64,000 nt of DNA from Cucumis sativus (Eukaryota; Streptophyta; Magnoliopsida; Cucurbitales; Cucurbitaceae), in the NCBI RefSeq assembly GCF_000004075.3, contig NC_026657.2:30040408-30104407 (forward strand). Reading direction: 5' to 3'. Positions 1 to 11,820 of this stretch are shown here, in pieces. Below the pieces are notes generated by a model, which ran no database searches, was not told where the DNA came from, and saw only the letters and a program-made list of their open reading frames with translations. How positions within the stretch are numbered: position 1 is the stretch's first letter; each line of letters starts with the position of its first letter. Position numbers and translations under genes: made by a program.

Positions 1-90
1 AATTAATGGAAAGTCCTCCATAAAATATGGTAAAATAATAAGAATAAAAAGCACAACCATTGCATTATTTGAATATTTATATTTTTGCAG

Positions 91-131
91 GTTTGAAGGT
101 TGACCGCAGAGAAACCAAACAAATAGTTTGA
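91..131 (+). CDS. Possible terminal exon of a gene lying upstream of the window
   Basis: A T-rich tract ending in a good acceptor (TTTTTGCAG) is followed by a short open stretch in phase 2 that reads LKVDRRETKQIV and then TGA. The codons look ordinary and the following bases look like a 3' UTR. The stretch is only 12 codons, so it could easily be chance. I do not recognise the peptide and no upstream exon is visible. Confidence 0.18.
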
Positions 132-1083
132 AAACCTGATAGCGTATACACATTGACTCTATTTCTTTTGTCAGAACAACAACAACTACAAAGAAAAAAA
201 AAGGTTCTTTTCTTACTCTCTATGCCTTTCTTTGATGTCTCATTATTGAAGTAATGTCTTAGGAAAGAAGAAGCTCTCATTAATGAAAACTGAAACACAT
301 ACAAAACTGGAAAAAATAAAAAGAAAGTCTTGAATTGTCATTAAGTTTTGGGTGCTGGGTCTATACACATTACACACACTTTTATTTTGCATTTATTTAA
401 GAGTAAATAAACATTATGTTTTATTAATTAATTGATGCTAGTACAAAAATTAGGAGGTGGGAGCTAGAGTTGGTATCTTGGATGGAGAACTTTAATGTGC
501 ATTTTTTGTAAGTTGTCAAAGTGTGTAGTTACAGACCAGCTTGCATTTCTTTTTTCATATCCCATCTGAGGCTTTGAAATTTACAATACAACATTTTCAA
601 ATTTATGATCGGTACATGTGAATGGAAGTGGAAAAAAATCAATGAAGTGGAAGGAAAGGTTTCTATCCAATATGGGTCGTTTTTGTCATTTGTGTTGGGA
701 ATTATCCTGAATTATAATAACCATATCTTACCACTGTAAATATTATTTAAAAGTATCTAATTAACTGATGCAAACATTATTTCAAAATCTCATATTTGCT
801 AAAGTATTTATTACTTACTAGAGTTTTTATTATTTTACTTTCATTATCTTTTAATATTTTTGTTATAGTGTTTACTATTTTCTCTAACTAAAATAATTTG
901 CAATTCAAATACATACGTCTATAACTTATTGTTATAATAACATTCTCTTATCCCAAAGGTTCCAATGTATTTGACCAAAGTGTAAAGACATACCCTTCAT
1001 TTGTTTTAGTTGTAAATACCATCCTTTATTTTGTACAAACATCTCAAACTATGATTTTGGTAAATATTATTTACAAAATTGGC

Positions 1084-1106
1084 AAAAAAAAAAAAAAAAA
1101 AAAAAC
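1084..1106. repeat. Poly-A tract
   Basis: An uninterrupted run of 23 A. It could be a microsatellite or the tail of an old retroposed copy; no target-site duplication was recognised. Confidence 0.8.
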
Positions 1107-3380
1107 CTTGAGGTCCCATCTATTTGTTTTTTAAAAGAAACTTAAGTCAAAATTATTTGCACTTTTGTTCGATACATGAGTTAAATTCTTGGTTAAATTC
1201 AACGAACAAAACACAAAATTTTAAAATTATATAGTTTTTTAGTTTTCAAAATCTAACTTAGTATTTTTAAAAGTATTGGTGAAAGTAAATAACAAAACTA
1301 TAAATGTTGATGTGAAATGAGTGTTTATAAGTTTAATTTTAAAAAATCAAACAAGATCTAAACAATGGTAATCCAAATGATTTTTTTATTATTTAGCCTC
1401 AAGTATTTTTTTTTTTTTTAAGAAAAGTAGGAACATAAAATGGATTGATATTGATATTGATTTGTGAGTCAGTTTGATTGAACAGACAAAAATAGTTTAG
1501 TACAGTTTGAATTGCATTCATCTTTTTAAACTCTATTTAATGGTTGGGTAATAACTCATTATGGTAAAATTTTGTGTTGTGTTGTATAGTTAGAGTAAAA
1601 GGTAAAAACAGAAGCGATGCCCAGTTTAAGATAACCCCAAGAACTATTCGTAAAATAAAGGAATAGACGTGGTCCTACTACTCTAACACTATTCATCCAC
1701 TACCATTGTTTATATTTTATACAAAATCTGAAATGATGAGAATTTTGAAAACAGAGTTTGTGAAAAGAGAAAAAAAAGGGTTTATTATAATACCGAAATC
1801 TGGGGTTTTGAGGGCAAAGTGGGTGGAATTTATGAAACTAAACAGCCTTTTTCCATCCCAAATAGGGGGAGGGAGATCCAAGGCATGTGGGTTTATCATA
1901 ATCATATTCCAAACAACAACCTTTCAAATATATATATACCACCAAAAATAAGAAATAAAAAAGTTAAAGTGAGGAGAGAGTGTCAGAAAATCTGAAAATA
2001 AAAAACTTAAAAAGAAAGAAAAATAATAAAATGACAGCAAATTGTTGGATTTGTTTAAAATGTTAAAATCTTATCATATAATTATAAAAATTAAGTTCCC
2101 AGGCTTATACAGTTATGTAAATTTAAGAGTAATTTTTAATTTTAAAAGCTTAAAGGTATTAAACAAGGATGTTTAAGAAAAGGTAAAGAATATGAATGAA
2201 GAAAAAGGAAAAAAAATGAAAGTGGAAGAGAAGGGAATCAGAGTTGTACGAATGTTGATGCCATACCTGAAATCACTCACTAACTTTTTTTTTTTTGTTT
2301 TTAAGTATAAATAACAGTCTAATCAGCTGTCCTTTTTTCACATTTTGTAGTTTTTATATACTTTTCTGTAAAACTTCACAATTGAATCCATACTCCATCA
2401 TTCTCATATATATATATATAACACTCTAGTACATATATATATTTTCCTGTTTTTAAGACTGGTGTAAGCTTTTTCAATCTAATTATTTATTGTTTGTATC
2501 GTTTCAGCGAATTTGAATAGTAATTACAACCAATTAATGATATGTAGTTTTTTAAAAAACAATATATAATTAAACTGCATGTAGGTGAAAAATTCACAGT
2601 ATATTTGGAGTCTTATAGTTACTCATATTTTATATTTATATATGTATTTAAGAGTGATTCATAAATTACACTTCAATAATATTTTTATAAATCGTTAGAA
2701 TTAATTGTGATTAGTTGCTATAAAATCAACGTACATGGAATATAAATTATTACTAATTAATTTATGATTTTCTTTTTATGTTCTGGATTTTCACATAATT
2801 ATTATGGTGTACCAATTTTTTTTTTTTTTACAATTCCTTGTATATTTATTTTCTTAAAAGAAGATCGAGTTTATATATAACACACTGGAATCATAAAAAT
2901 ATTTTTGCTGAATTTGTACTCTTTGTGTTTGACCACAAAAATCCAAAAACAGTTCTTTGACATAGAATCTAAACTTCCAATTATGAATTTAAGGGGAACA
3001 AAAAATTCTTTTAGTCCCTAGATTAGATTTTTTTTAGTGTAGTTTCTAATTTCAATTTGTCATACGTTCCTAAATTTTTAAGTTTATGTTTGGTTTCAGT
3101 TTACTCACTAAAATTCAAAAAGGCCTTAATTTTATTATTTCATTTCAATTTTTCAAATTTTGTTGAGTACCCAAATTCAAACATACATATCATTACTTAT
3201 TAATCAATTTAAAGTAAGTATAAAGTAAAAGAGTGAAATATAATTAATTACAAGTGGTTAAATTATTTAAATTTATTAACCTACATAAAATCTTTAAGAC
3301 AAGAACAATATATTAAGTGAAATATTGATATTCAACTCAAAACTTTGAAGACAAAAACATGTACTTTTTGGTTTATAAAT

Positions 3381-3426
3381 ATAAAAATATAAAAATATAA
3401 AAATATAAAAATATAAAAATATAAAA
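3381..3426. repeat. Tandem repeat, 8-bp unit ATAAAAAT
   Basis: Five perfect consecutive copies of ATAAAAAT followed by a partial sixth. It is an AT-only minisatellite in intergenic DNA. Confidence 0.85.
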
Positions 3427-3464
3427 GAAAGTAAAATTGACTATTAAACACTTTTGTTGTGTTT

Positions 3465-4080
3465 TGTTTATATATATAAATTTAGAAAAAGAGGGTGAGG
3501 GAAAGTTGATGGGAATATGTATGTGTGTGGTGTGACGGTTGGCGTATTTGGGTCAGTTTGCTGCCCTGCCCACGCCCTCCTGTCCAATCCCTCCCTTCTT
3601 TTCATTTTTCTTTCTTTTCCACTTATTACTTCATATCATATCATATATATATATATATTCTCTGTCTTCTTTCTTTTTTTCTTTTTACCTACAGCCATTT
3701 CAATTCTGTGGTTAGATTTTTGTACATTTGTGTTTTAATCTTCCTTTCCATGATTTCCAACGGTTTTTTCAAATCGTTTCATTTTTCTCGTTGATTTCGT
3801 ATTCATTAACTTATGGTTTGGTTAATTAGATTTTGTTTGGAAGATAATTTAAGAGGTTGGAGTGGTCTTGGTTTGGACTGTGTGAGTTTATGAATGGTCT
3901 TGCAATTATTGGTGGTCTTCCCATTATTGGTGTGTTAACAGTCTAGCTATGCTTGAGGGTTTGAAAGCGATGATCATAAGTGAAGTTGCTTTGGATCATC
4001 CCTTTGCTTTGAGATTTAGATTTAGTCTATTTACTACAAGCCATCAATTTTCATCAATTTTCTCAATAGGAAGGAGGCTT
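3465..4080 (+). other. Transcript-like segment without a recognisable protein (possible non-coding RNA)
   Basis: A TATATATAAA element near 3471-3480 is followed by a C/T-rich stretch (about 3530-3700) that resembles a plant 5' leader, then by less AT-biased sequence. The frames starting near 3517 and 3525 encode only phenylalanine-, serine- and isoleucine-rich peptides typical of translated pyrimidine tracts. A small imperfect stem (GATGATC at 3969-3975 with GATCATC at 3994-4000) lies downstream, but it matches no microRNA I can recall. A long non-coding RNA or unannotated leader is possible; chance composition is equally possible. Confidence 0.2.
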
Positions 4081-5570
4081 CTAATCATGAATTAGGGATG
4101 TTTTCTTTAGTACATTTTGTTTGTAGGAGCTTTCATTAATGTTTTCTTTTTTTGTCACATTTCCAAAGGATGAAAACAAATTGTTCATGCTACTGCAACT
4201 TTAATATTATCTCTTAGTTATTCATCGATCTTAAAATATAAACTCTTTCATTCTTCATGAAGTGCCTCGAGAATGTTAGATTGAGTTGTTTTTTTTGCCC
4301 CAAGATAATTAAATATTTAAAAAATACATGAACTAAAATGGAACAGCATAAACTTGTATGTTCTACATTGATAGGGTTAGAACGAGTTGTTCTTTTTAGG
4401 GTTTTTCCTTAAAAAGAATAAGACACTTCAAAATACATGAACAAAAATAAAAAGATCATGCATGTAACGTTTTAGAAGGAAAAAGAAAGTATTTTTCCCA
4501 CGTAACCGAAGAATATTATTGAAAATTATTACAAAGAGTATTATTATTATTATTTTTTTATATAGTAATATAATAATTTTTTTTAATTTAAAAATAAAAA
4601 ACAAAAGAATACTCATTGTTATGTAAATGTAAATGTAAATGGAAAATTGATAGTAGAATCTAGTAGAACCCAATGGCTTATTATTACCTTATAAAGCTTT
4701 CATTTATAAACAATCCTTAAATACCATAAGGCCCCACTATATTTGTCAATACTACTAATTTGACTTGTAATTAATGGAAACAACAGTGAAAAATTTTCGA
4801 ATTGGATGAAGTTCATATGCCTTTAATGAATCATAAAACATCAATTAATGTTTATGGTTTCATCTCCATCTATTTCTTAAACTAGTAAACAAACAAAATT
4901 CATTACCAAATTCTCATTAGGATTTGAAAAATAATACTTTAATCCTTTAGTACAAAAGATGTAGGATTGCAAAATTATTATTTTTTTACTTCAAGATATA
5001 TATTTTAAATAATTAGTTCTTCTATTCGTGTCTGAAAAATCATGTTGGATTAAATTTCAACTTTTAATTTCATCAAATTAGTTCATATGTTAAGTTAAAT
5101 ATTGCAATGTATACTATATTTTTTAATTTGTCCACTAATTTTAACATTAAAAAAAAAGTATTTAAATTCCGTAATTTCATATATTGATGTTTTGACAAAT
5201 TTAGATTTCAATAAAATGCCAAAACTCACAAATCACAATACATTATATGTGAGTATTTTTAAAAAAGATTTTTCAAACAAAAGCTCATCAAAAGGTAAAA
5301 TATAAAAATCTCCAATGATCTAAACGTATAGTACAAATTGAGAAAATTATAAGGATAAAAAGTAAAATTTGATATATTTAAGACTAATTTTTTTCTCTCT
5401 AAAAAAAAAAAAAACAAAAAGAGAGAAGAAGGTGAAGACAATACACTTAATATACTTCATGGATAGAAAATGCACAAAACCCAAAAGAATTAATAAAGGG
5501 TATAAGGGCTTTTGTGTGTTTTTTTTTTTTTTCTTCTTTTTTTCTTTTATAACTACAAAGGTTCCATTTC

Positions 5571-8500
5571 CTAACTATCTCTCACCTCATCCTCTCTAGT
5601 TCTAGCTGAGGAAGTTGAACCAGATGTCATACCAATGACTTGGCTGTGTGTGAATCTTTGTAATTGAATCATCCTGGCATAACACCCATCAGGGTAATTT
5701 TTCAACAAATGTGAGTGTGATCCCTGTTCTGAAACTTTGCCATCATCAATTACTGCAATGACATGAGCATTCCGGATAGTTGATAGTCGATGGGCAACTA
5801 CGATTGTTGTTTTTCCTGAACAAGCTCGGTCGAGCGCCTCCTGAACTGATCGCTCTGACTCAGCATCGAGTGCACTTGTTGCCTCGTCTAATAGCATAAG
5901 CTCTGCCTTCCTGATCAATGCACGGGCAATTGCAATTCTTTGTTTCTGTCCACCTGATAGTTGAACTCCTCTCTCTCCAACGAAGGTTTTATATCCTTCT
6001 GGCAACCCAGATATGAACTTATGGGCATTTGCCAAAGTAGCGGCTTCAATGATCTCGGTTTCAGTTGCCGATTCATGGCCATAAGCTATATTATCATATA
6101 TGGAAGCAGCAAACAAGCATGGCTCTTGAGGGACCATTGCAATGTGCTTTCTCAGGGACTTGAGATTGAACTTGCGAATATCCTTTCCATCAATCATAAC
6201 TCGTCCTGATGTCGGCTCATAGAATCTTTGGACTAGGGCAATAACAGAGCTCTTGCCACACCCGCTAGGGCCAACAAGAGCAAGAGTCTTACCTGCTCGG
6301 GCACGCAAATTAAGGTCTTTAAAGACAGGGATATCAGGACGGGTTGGGTAGGAAAAGTCAACATGTTTTAATTCAACTTCTCCACGAAGTTTATCTGGTA
6401 CTGGGGTGGCGTCCGGTTCATCAGGTTCAATTTCAGTTTTACGGTCAAGAAGTGCAAATACGGAACGCATGGCTCGACCACCCTTGATAAAGTCAGGAGC
6501 TAGAGTGAGTGTTTCGGCTGCACCATTTGCAGAAACCATAAGGACCATGAAAACACGAATTGCCTTCGAAAAATCAGAGAGCCCATGCTTCACAAGCCAT
6601 GAGGCATACCAAAGACCAAGAGCATAGGAAGCATAAAGAGAAAACTGAGCAACACCAAACCCACTACCAGCAATCTGTCCCTTCCAAAAGCAGCGACGTA
6701 GTGGGATTTCGAGGTTGGTTGAAAAAAGTCTGACAATCTTCTCTTCCGAGTTGAATGCCGCAACTGTCCTTACATTGGCTATTGCCTCCCCTGCTAGCTG
6801 TGTGGCCTTGGCATGGTTGGCCTCAAGGTCTCCTGAGAAACCAGTCATGAACATTTTCTGTAGAACAGTGGCAGCAACAACCACGGGGAAGACAGCTACA
6901 AGGACAAGAGACAGGCGCCACTGCAAAACAAACCCAGCGGTGCAAGCAACTAGCATGAGTGATGTGTTCTGTACAATCACTGAAATCCTGTCTCCAATGG
7001 CTGATCTGACGTTGTTAGCATCCAAGGCCAGCCTTGCAGCAATCTTTGCACTCTCATTTTCTTCCTGATCAAACCATGCCATTTCATTTTTCAGTATTGC
7101 TGTCAGCATCTTCTCTCTTACACGTTTGGTGAGGTTCTCTCCTACAATATCCAGAAGAAATGCTGTATTGTATTGAAGAGAAGAGCAGCCGACGAAAGTC
7201 CGATTAACAAGTAGCAGTACTTAATAATTTCTCTGCTCATGAAAGCATGGTCTGGGTTGTAATAGACACTGAGAACAGCACTTAGAACGTATGCAAAGAA
7301 GGCGCTTAAAAACCCACAAACAACAGAGCCTATAGAACCAAGTAGTGCATAAAGCCATTCGGGTGAATTCATTTTCACGAGACGCCAAAAGGAACTGGCT
7401 TGCTCCTTAAAGGCCAGTTTTTCAAGCCTGTAATTGGGAAGTGAAGCATCGAGAGAAAGACTAAAATCAGATGTGGAGAAGTCAGATAATCGACGTGAAT
7501 ATGGTGATCGTCCATAGGAAGAATTCCGTGCAATGATTGGGGAGCTCACTGAGTTCCTGGCACTTGAAGGCCTGAAATCATAGTTCATGTTAGTCAGTTA
7601 AGTTAGTGAAAGAAAATTAAAAATGAAAAAGAATACATTTTTTTAGCTACCTTGCACTACTTTTTCTGGCATTACTGAGAGCAGTTTCATGTGCCATCTC
7701 CTGCATCCGGATAAGCTTGGCATATACACCATTCTCTCCTTTAGCAAATAGCTCATCATGTGTTCCAATTTCAGAAACACTTCCTTGTTGGAGTACAGCC
7801 ACAAGGTCAGCCTTCCGAATGGTAGAGAGTCGATGGGCAATGACAAGGGTGGTCCGCCCTATCATAAAACGATCAAGAGCTTCCTGTACAAGCTTTTCCG
7901 ACTCAGAGTCCAATGCACTAGTAGCTTCATCTAAGAGTAGAATCGCGGGGTTTTTAAGCATTGCCCTTGCTATTGCGATCCTCTGCTTCTGCCCTCCAGA
8001 AAGCTGCAGTCCTCTTTCTCCTACCTACAAAAGATTAACTTTCTACTTAAAAGTTTAAAACCTCAGAATTCATATTCATAATGATTCATTACATATAATA
8101 ACTAGATTAGGATTTCAAAGTCGTAGTATCTTAGACAAGTAACAATATTTGAAAGTGGTTTTTCTTCCTACTCAGGAATCATATTCATTGTAGTTATTCT
8201 ATCAAAAGGAGAGCAAATAGTAATGTTTTAGCTATTTTTTATAATGTGGTATATGTAAAGCACAGACATATAGAATCATGTCAAGAACTTGTGGAAGCCT
8301 CCTCAGAAAACAAATAATCAGTAAGTTCAAAATTGATGAAGTTCTCTTTGTTATCTTGATGTCCCAAATTTGATTTAAATATTCTGTTTTTCTTTTTCTT
8401 TTCAGAATTTTAATATAATACTCAAGTCAAGTTTTCTGGCTCAGGAAATAATTAACGTACATTATTATCTTCAAAATCTATCATCTTCATGTCATCGTTT

Positions 8501-11500
8501 TTTCTACTTTAGCATTCTAATGTCAATGGCATCTTTTCCTTATAATGTTGAAGCCTAATAATAGAAACAAAATATATAAAGGTGTAAATAATTTTATATT
8601 CTTTGTACATAGATGTCAGCATTGACTATTTTCTATTCAATCTCCATAACCATATGCTTGATATGTCCCTCCACTTAGTTTATGTGGTTTTGATTTGTCA
8701 GAGTAGACAAGTTAAAAACCTATTTATTTCTGCACATGCATTGTTGACCAAGGCATGTTATCCTGTTTCCATTGTTTGTAGGACCAAAACATTTCTTCTC
8801 ACTTGCACATAAAAAGAGAAGGGGGAAAAAAGTCGGTTTAACCTTGTTAAAAGCAATAAAATATTCCCTTTGCTATTCAAAATAGGAGAAGCAAATGGTA
8901 TAAGAAAGAGCATAAGTAAATCATCACATATGTATCTTAGTTAGATTAATATAAAAAAAAAAACCTTTTAACCTTAAGAAAAATCAAAACGGGTTTCTTT
9001 TGCTTCAAACATTAAGATATTGCCTTTGTACATTCTTTAATAACTGTGGCCTTCAAACTACTCTGACAGGATAACCACCAAACAGCATTAACAATAACAT
9101 TTATCAGTGGAAAATGTTGAAGTTTAGTTTTACCTTTCAACTTTCAAGCCATTGGAGGGGGTAGGGTGACTAAAAGTATTATATTTTAATAAATTAGTTT
9201 TGAGATCATATCTAACCTGGGTGTCATAGCCTTCAGGAAGTTTGATAATGAATGAATGAGCATTGGCGACTCGAGCAGCTTCCTCCACCTCAAGTTGGTC
9301 TGCTTCAGGTCTGCCTAATAGAATATTCTCCTTGATGGTGGTAGCAAAAAGAGCAGGCTCTTGGCTCACCAATCCTATCTGCTGTCTTAACCATCTCAGC
9401 TTCAAAGTTTTTATGTCACGTCCGTCTAGTAGAACTTCTCCTGCACATTCAGTCAAGAAGGAGCTTTTCTTGTAAACTCAGAAACCAAGTGCAAAAACTT
9501 AAATTTCAAGAATAAGACTGAAAAGTGAAAACCAAAACCAAAAGCAATGTATTAATTACTTTAAAAGTTGCACAGATCAGGGGATTTACCTGAAATGGGG
9601 TCATAGAATCTTTCAATTAGGGAAACAACCGTGCTCTTGCCGGAGCCGCTGCTTCCGACCAGAGCTATTGTTTTTCCAGCAGGGACAGTTAGGGAGAAAT
9701 TGTTGAGGATTCTTACATCTGGCCTTGATGGGTATGCGAAATCAACATTTTTCAGCTCGACCAGTCCTGAAACTGATTCTAATTCCAAACCAGATTCGTT
9801 GTTGCGGTTTAGAGTGGGCTTATGGTCAATTATACGGTAGATTTTGGCAGCTGCAACTTTAGCCTTAGCGAATGAGCTCATGCTGGGGGCAGATTGCCCC
9901 AGTGCCCTGTCAAGCAAAAGCGATCCATCAGTCAAAAATTTGGAGGTTTGAAGATGAAATTCGGAGATGATAGTGGGCTACTTACAGTCCACCAATCATT
10001 ACTGCAAACATAGTGGCTATGGCCAGTCCACCATTGGTGGCGTGGTGTCTGACAAGATAACCTCCGTACCAGAGCAGAAGTGCGTAACAGCAGAAAACAA
10101 CAAAGTAAGTAGCGCCCAATCCCATACCCTTGGAGAATCCACTCTTGAAACCTATCTTCTGAGAAATCTTCAATGCGGCGGAGTATCTCTGTAATGCTCT
10201 TGATTCGCCCACGAATGCAAAAACAACTCGAATTTGAACTATTGTCTGCATGTTACGTCAAGAATTGACAGTACCCAGATGAGAGAAGGTGCCAAAATCT
10301 TTAGAAGATCAAGTTTTGGAAAGAATTCCTCTTACCTGTTCGACAATATTCCCGGCTTCTGAAAGAGCTTCCTGGGTCTTGGCAGAGAGCTTGGCTATTG
10401 TGGTGGTGTAGATGCCGCCGATTACGGCAATCAAAGGAACCACCGCAAGAGTTACCAACGCCAATTGCCACACGGCAGTGAAACCCACAACGAATCCGGA
10501 CACAAAAGTTGCCATATAGTGGATGAAATTGCCCAGCTGCAAATTCCGTTCATAGTTACTTCCATTGGGCGAGTAGAAGAGGGTTTCAAAACAGAGAGAT
10601 AACTGAAAATGGAGTTGGGTTTTTTTTTTTCTTTTCTTTTCTTTAGTTTCTCACCTTCTCACTAATGGCGTCTTGGACCATCACTGCATCAGTGTTGATG
10701 GCGAAAACGACGTCAGATGTTCGCACCTCTGTATCAAAATACTGAATATCCTGGTCCAGTGCTGCTTCTAGGTACTTGATCCTCATCTTTGTGGACTGCC
10801 TCTCGCCGGTCCACATCCAACACGAAATCTCTGCAACCAGTTTCAGTTAAATTGACATATGAATGTAATGATAAACCCAGAAGAAGCCTAATGGAAACTC
10901 TAAGTACCTGCCCAAGATGACGCCCATATCGCAGCTCCAACCACGAGAAAGTAGAATGCGTACTGAAAATAAAACGGTTTCAGTTATTAATTAGAGATTG
11001 TCATCAATCAACATAAACACTTCCGTTGTGTTTGTAAGTTATAGTTTCTACTTTACCTTCAAAACCTCCTGCATCATTTTATCAACATCATTGGCATAAG
11101 ACCCAAAAGAGTTAACAAGATCAGCGAAGAATCGAAGAAAGAGAGGCAAAGAACAACCGTGGACAAGAGCTCCAACGGACCCAATTGCCATCAAAACGTA
11201 ATCCAACCCATCAGCGAATCTGAAAAGCTCCCCAAACCCAATGGCGGTAACAGCCTCAGGCTTCTCCCCACTAGTGCTGCCGCCGCCGCCGCCGCCGTTT
11301 TCCTTCTTGGAATCAGTGGTAGACTCCATTTCTCTGTATTTAGCCCTGCCAACTCCGTCTTGAGGCTCTTGTGTGGGTCTGAGGTGTTCAGGGTCAGTGT
11401 TCTCGGGTGTTGGATTGTTGGTTATAAATGGGTCAGGAGGAGGAAGAGGATGAGAAGAGAGGAGCTCAAGGCCTTGCATTTCGGACCATTTCCACTGCTC

Positions 11501-11533
11501 AGTCGTCTTTATCTCTTGAGAATATTGTGACAT
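5571..11533 (-). CDS. ABCB1: ABC transporter B family member 1 (P-glycoprotein 1 type), frame broken in exon 9
   Basis: Plasma-membrane auxin-efflux transporter of the full-size MDR type. Exons read as 11533-11057, 10962-10908, 10830-10655, 10536-10336, 10245-9986, 9906-9590, 9440-9217, 8024-7651 and 7571-5571. All junctions are GT-AG and keep phase. Expected product: 1361 residues arranged TMD1-NBD1-TMD2-NBD2. NBD1 has Walker [10 protein letters not shown] (about 474-482) and [14 protein letters not shown]2 has GPSGCGKSS (about 1129) and [27 protein letters not shown] in exon 1 and the C-terminal QVIGMTSGS follow Arabidopsis ABCB1 rather than ABCB19. The N-terminus is about 75 residues longer than in Arabidopsis and includes a six-glycine run. 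One base is missing in exon 9 at 7150/7151: TTC TGG is followed by ATA TTG TAG where the family reads W-D-I-V-G-E-N. As written, the product ends at about residue 837, early in TMD2 and without NBD2. The frame resumes at once and stays intact to the stop. Confidence 0.95.
7142..7153 (-). other. ABCB1: Frameshift site in ABCB1 exon 9 (one base missing)
   Basis: On the minus strand Trp835 (7153-7151) runs into ATA TTG TAG, with the stop at 7144-7142. Adding one G after TGG would give Asp-Ile-Val-Gly-Glu-Asn, the conserved family sequence. The coding frames on either side differ by exactly one base. No GT-AG intron fits in the gap, because the conserved residues are contiguous across it. Confidence 0.9.
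11280..11298 (-). repeat. (GCC)n trinucleotide run encoding poly-glycine in ABCB1
   Basis: Six consecutive GCC/GGC units within exon 1 encode the GGGGGG run of the extended N-terminal tail. Such runs often vary in length between lines. Confidence 0.85.
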
Positions 11534-11640
11534 TGAGGGAAATTCCTCGCTTTATGAACAATTTTTCTTTACCTTATATTTTTGCTTTTGCTCAATCACT
11601 GTATCCGGGTGGCTTGGTTTGGGTTGAGATCATGTTTTAC

Positions 11641-11691
11641 TACTCGCTATTCACTATTCACTATTCACTACTCACTACTACTCACTACTAA
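11641..11691. repeat. Short tandem array of TATTCAC and TACTCAC units upstream of ABCB1
   Basis: Several 7-8 bp units (CTATTCA, then CTACTCA) follow each other about 110-160 bp upstream of the ABCB1 start codon, probably in the 5' leader or core promoter. Confidence 0.75.
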
Positions 11692-11814
11692 CAAAGAAAG
11701 GAAAAAGAGAAGAGAATGTTGCTGAGAAGTGTTGGAGTCAATTTCGCAGTAAATTTATGGGCTTCGCTTAACTTTATACCTTACTTACTTGGCGTGAAGC
11801 AGTTACTTTTTAAT

Positions 11815-11820
11815 CACGTG
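11815..11820. promoter_or_regulatory. G-box CACGTG upstream of ABCB1
   Basis: A perfect CACGTG about 280 bp upstream of the ABCB1 start, in AATCACGTGGC context. G-boxes bind bHLH (PIF-type) and bZIP factors in plants. Use at this site is inferred only from position. Confidence 0.45.

Larger units (their letters stand above)
132..5570. other. Gene-poor AT-rich region downstream of the ABCB1 gene
   Basis: No open frame here has a recognisable protein signature. The stretch holds a poly-A run (1084-1106), an 8-bp tandem repeat (3381-3426), several short AT repeats and a pyrimidine-rich segment near 3.5-3.8 kb described separately. Positions 3000-3120 read like a decayed dispersed repeat, but I cannot assign a family. 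Confidence 0.6.

Noticed and set aside
6406-7068. Plus-strand frames opposite ABCB1 exon 9
   Set aside because: They are antisense shadows of the conserved transporter coding sequence.
7141-7160. A tiny or non-canonical intron as explanation of the ABCB1 frame break
   Set aside because: The conserved residues on both sides are adjacent in the family, so no sequence is left to remove. The discrepancy is one missing base, not extra bases.
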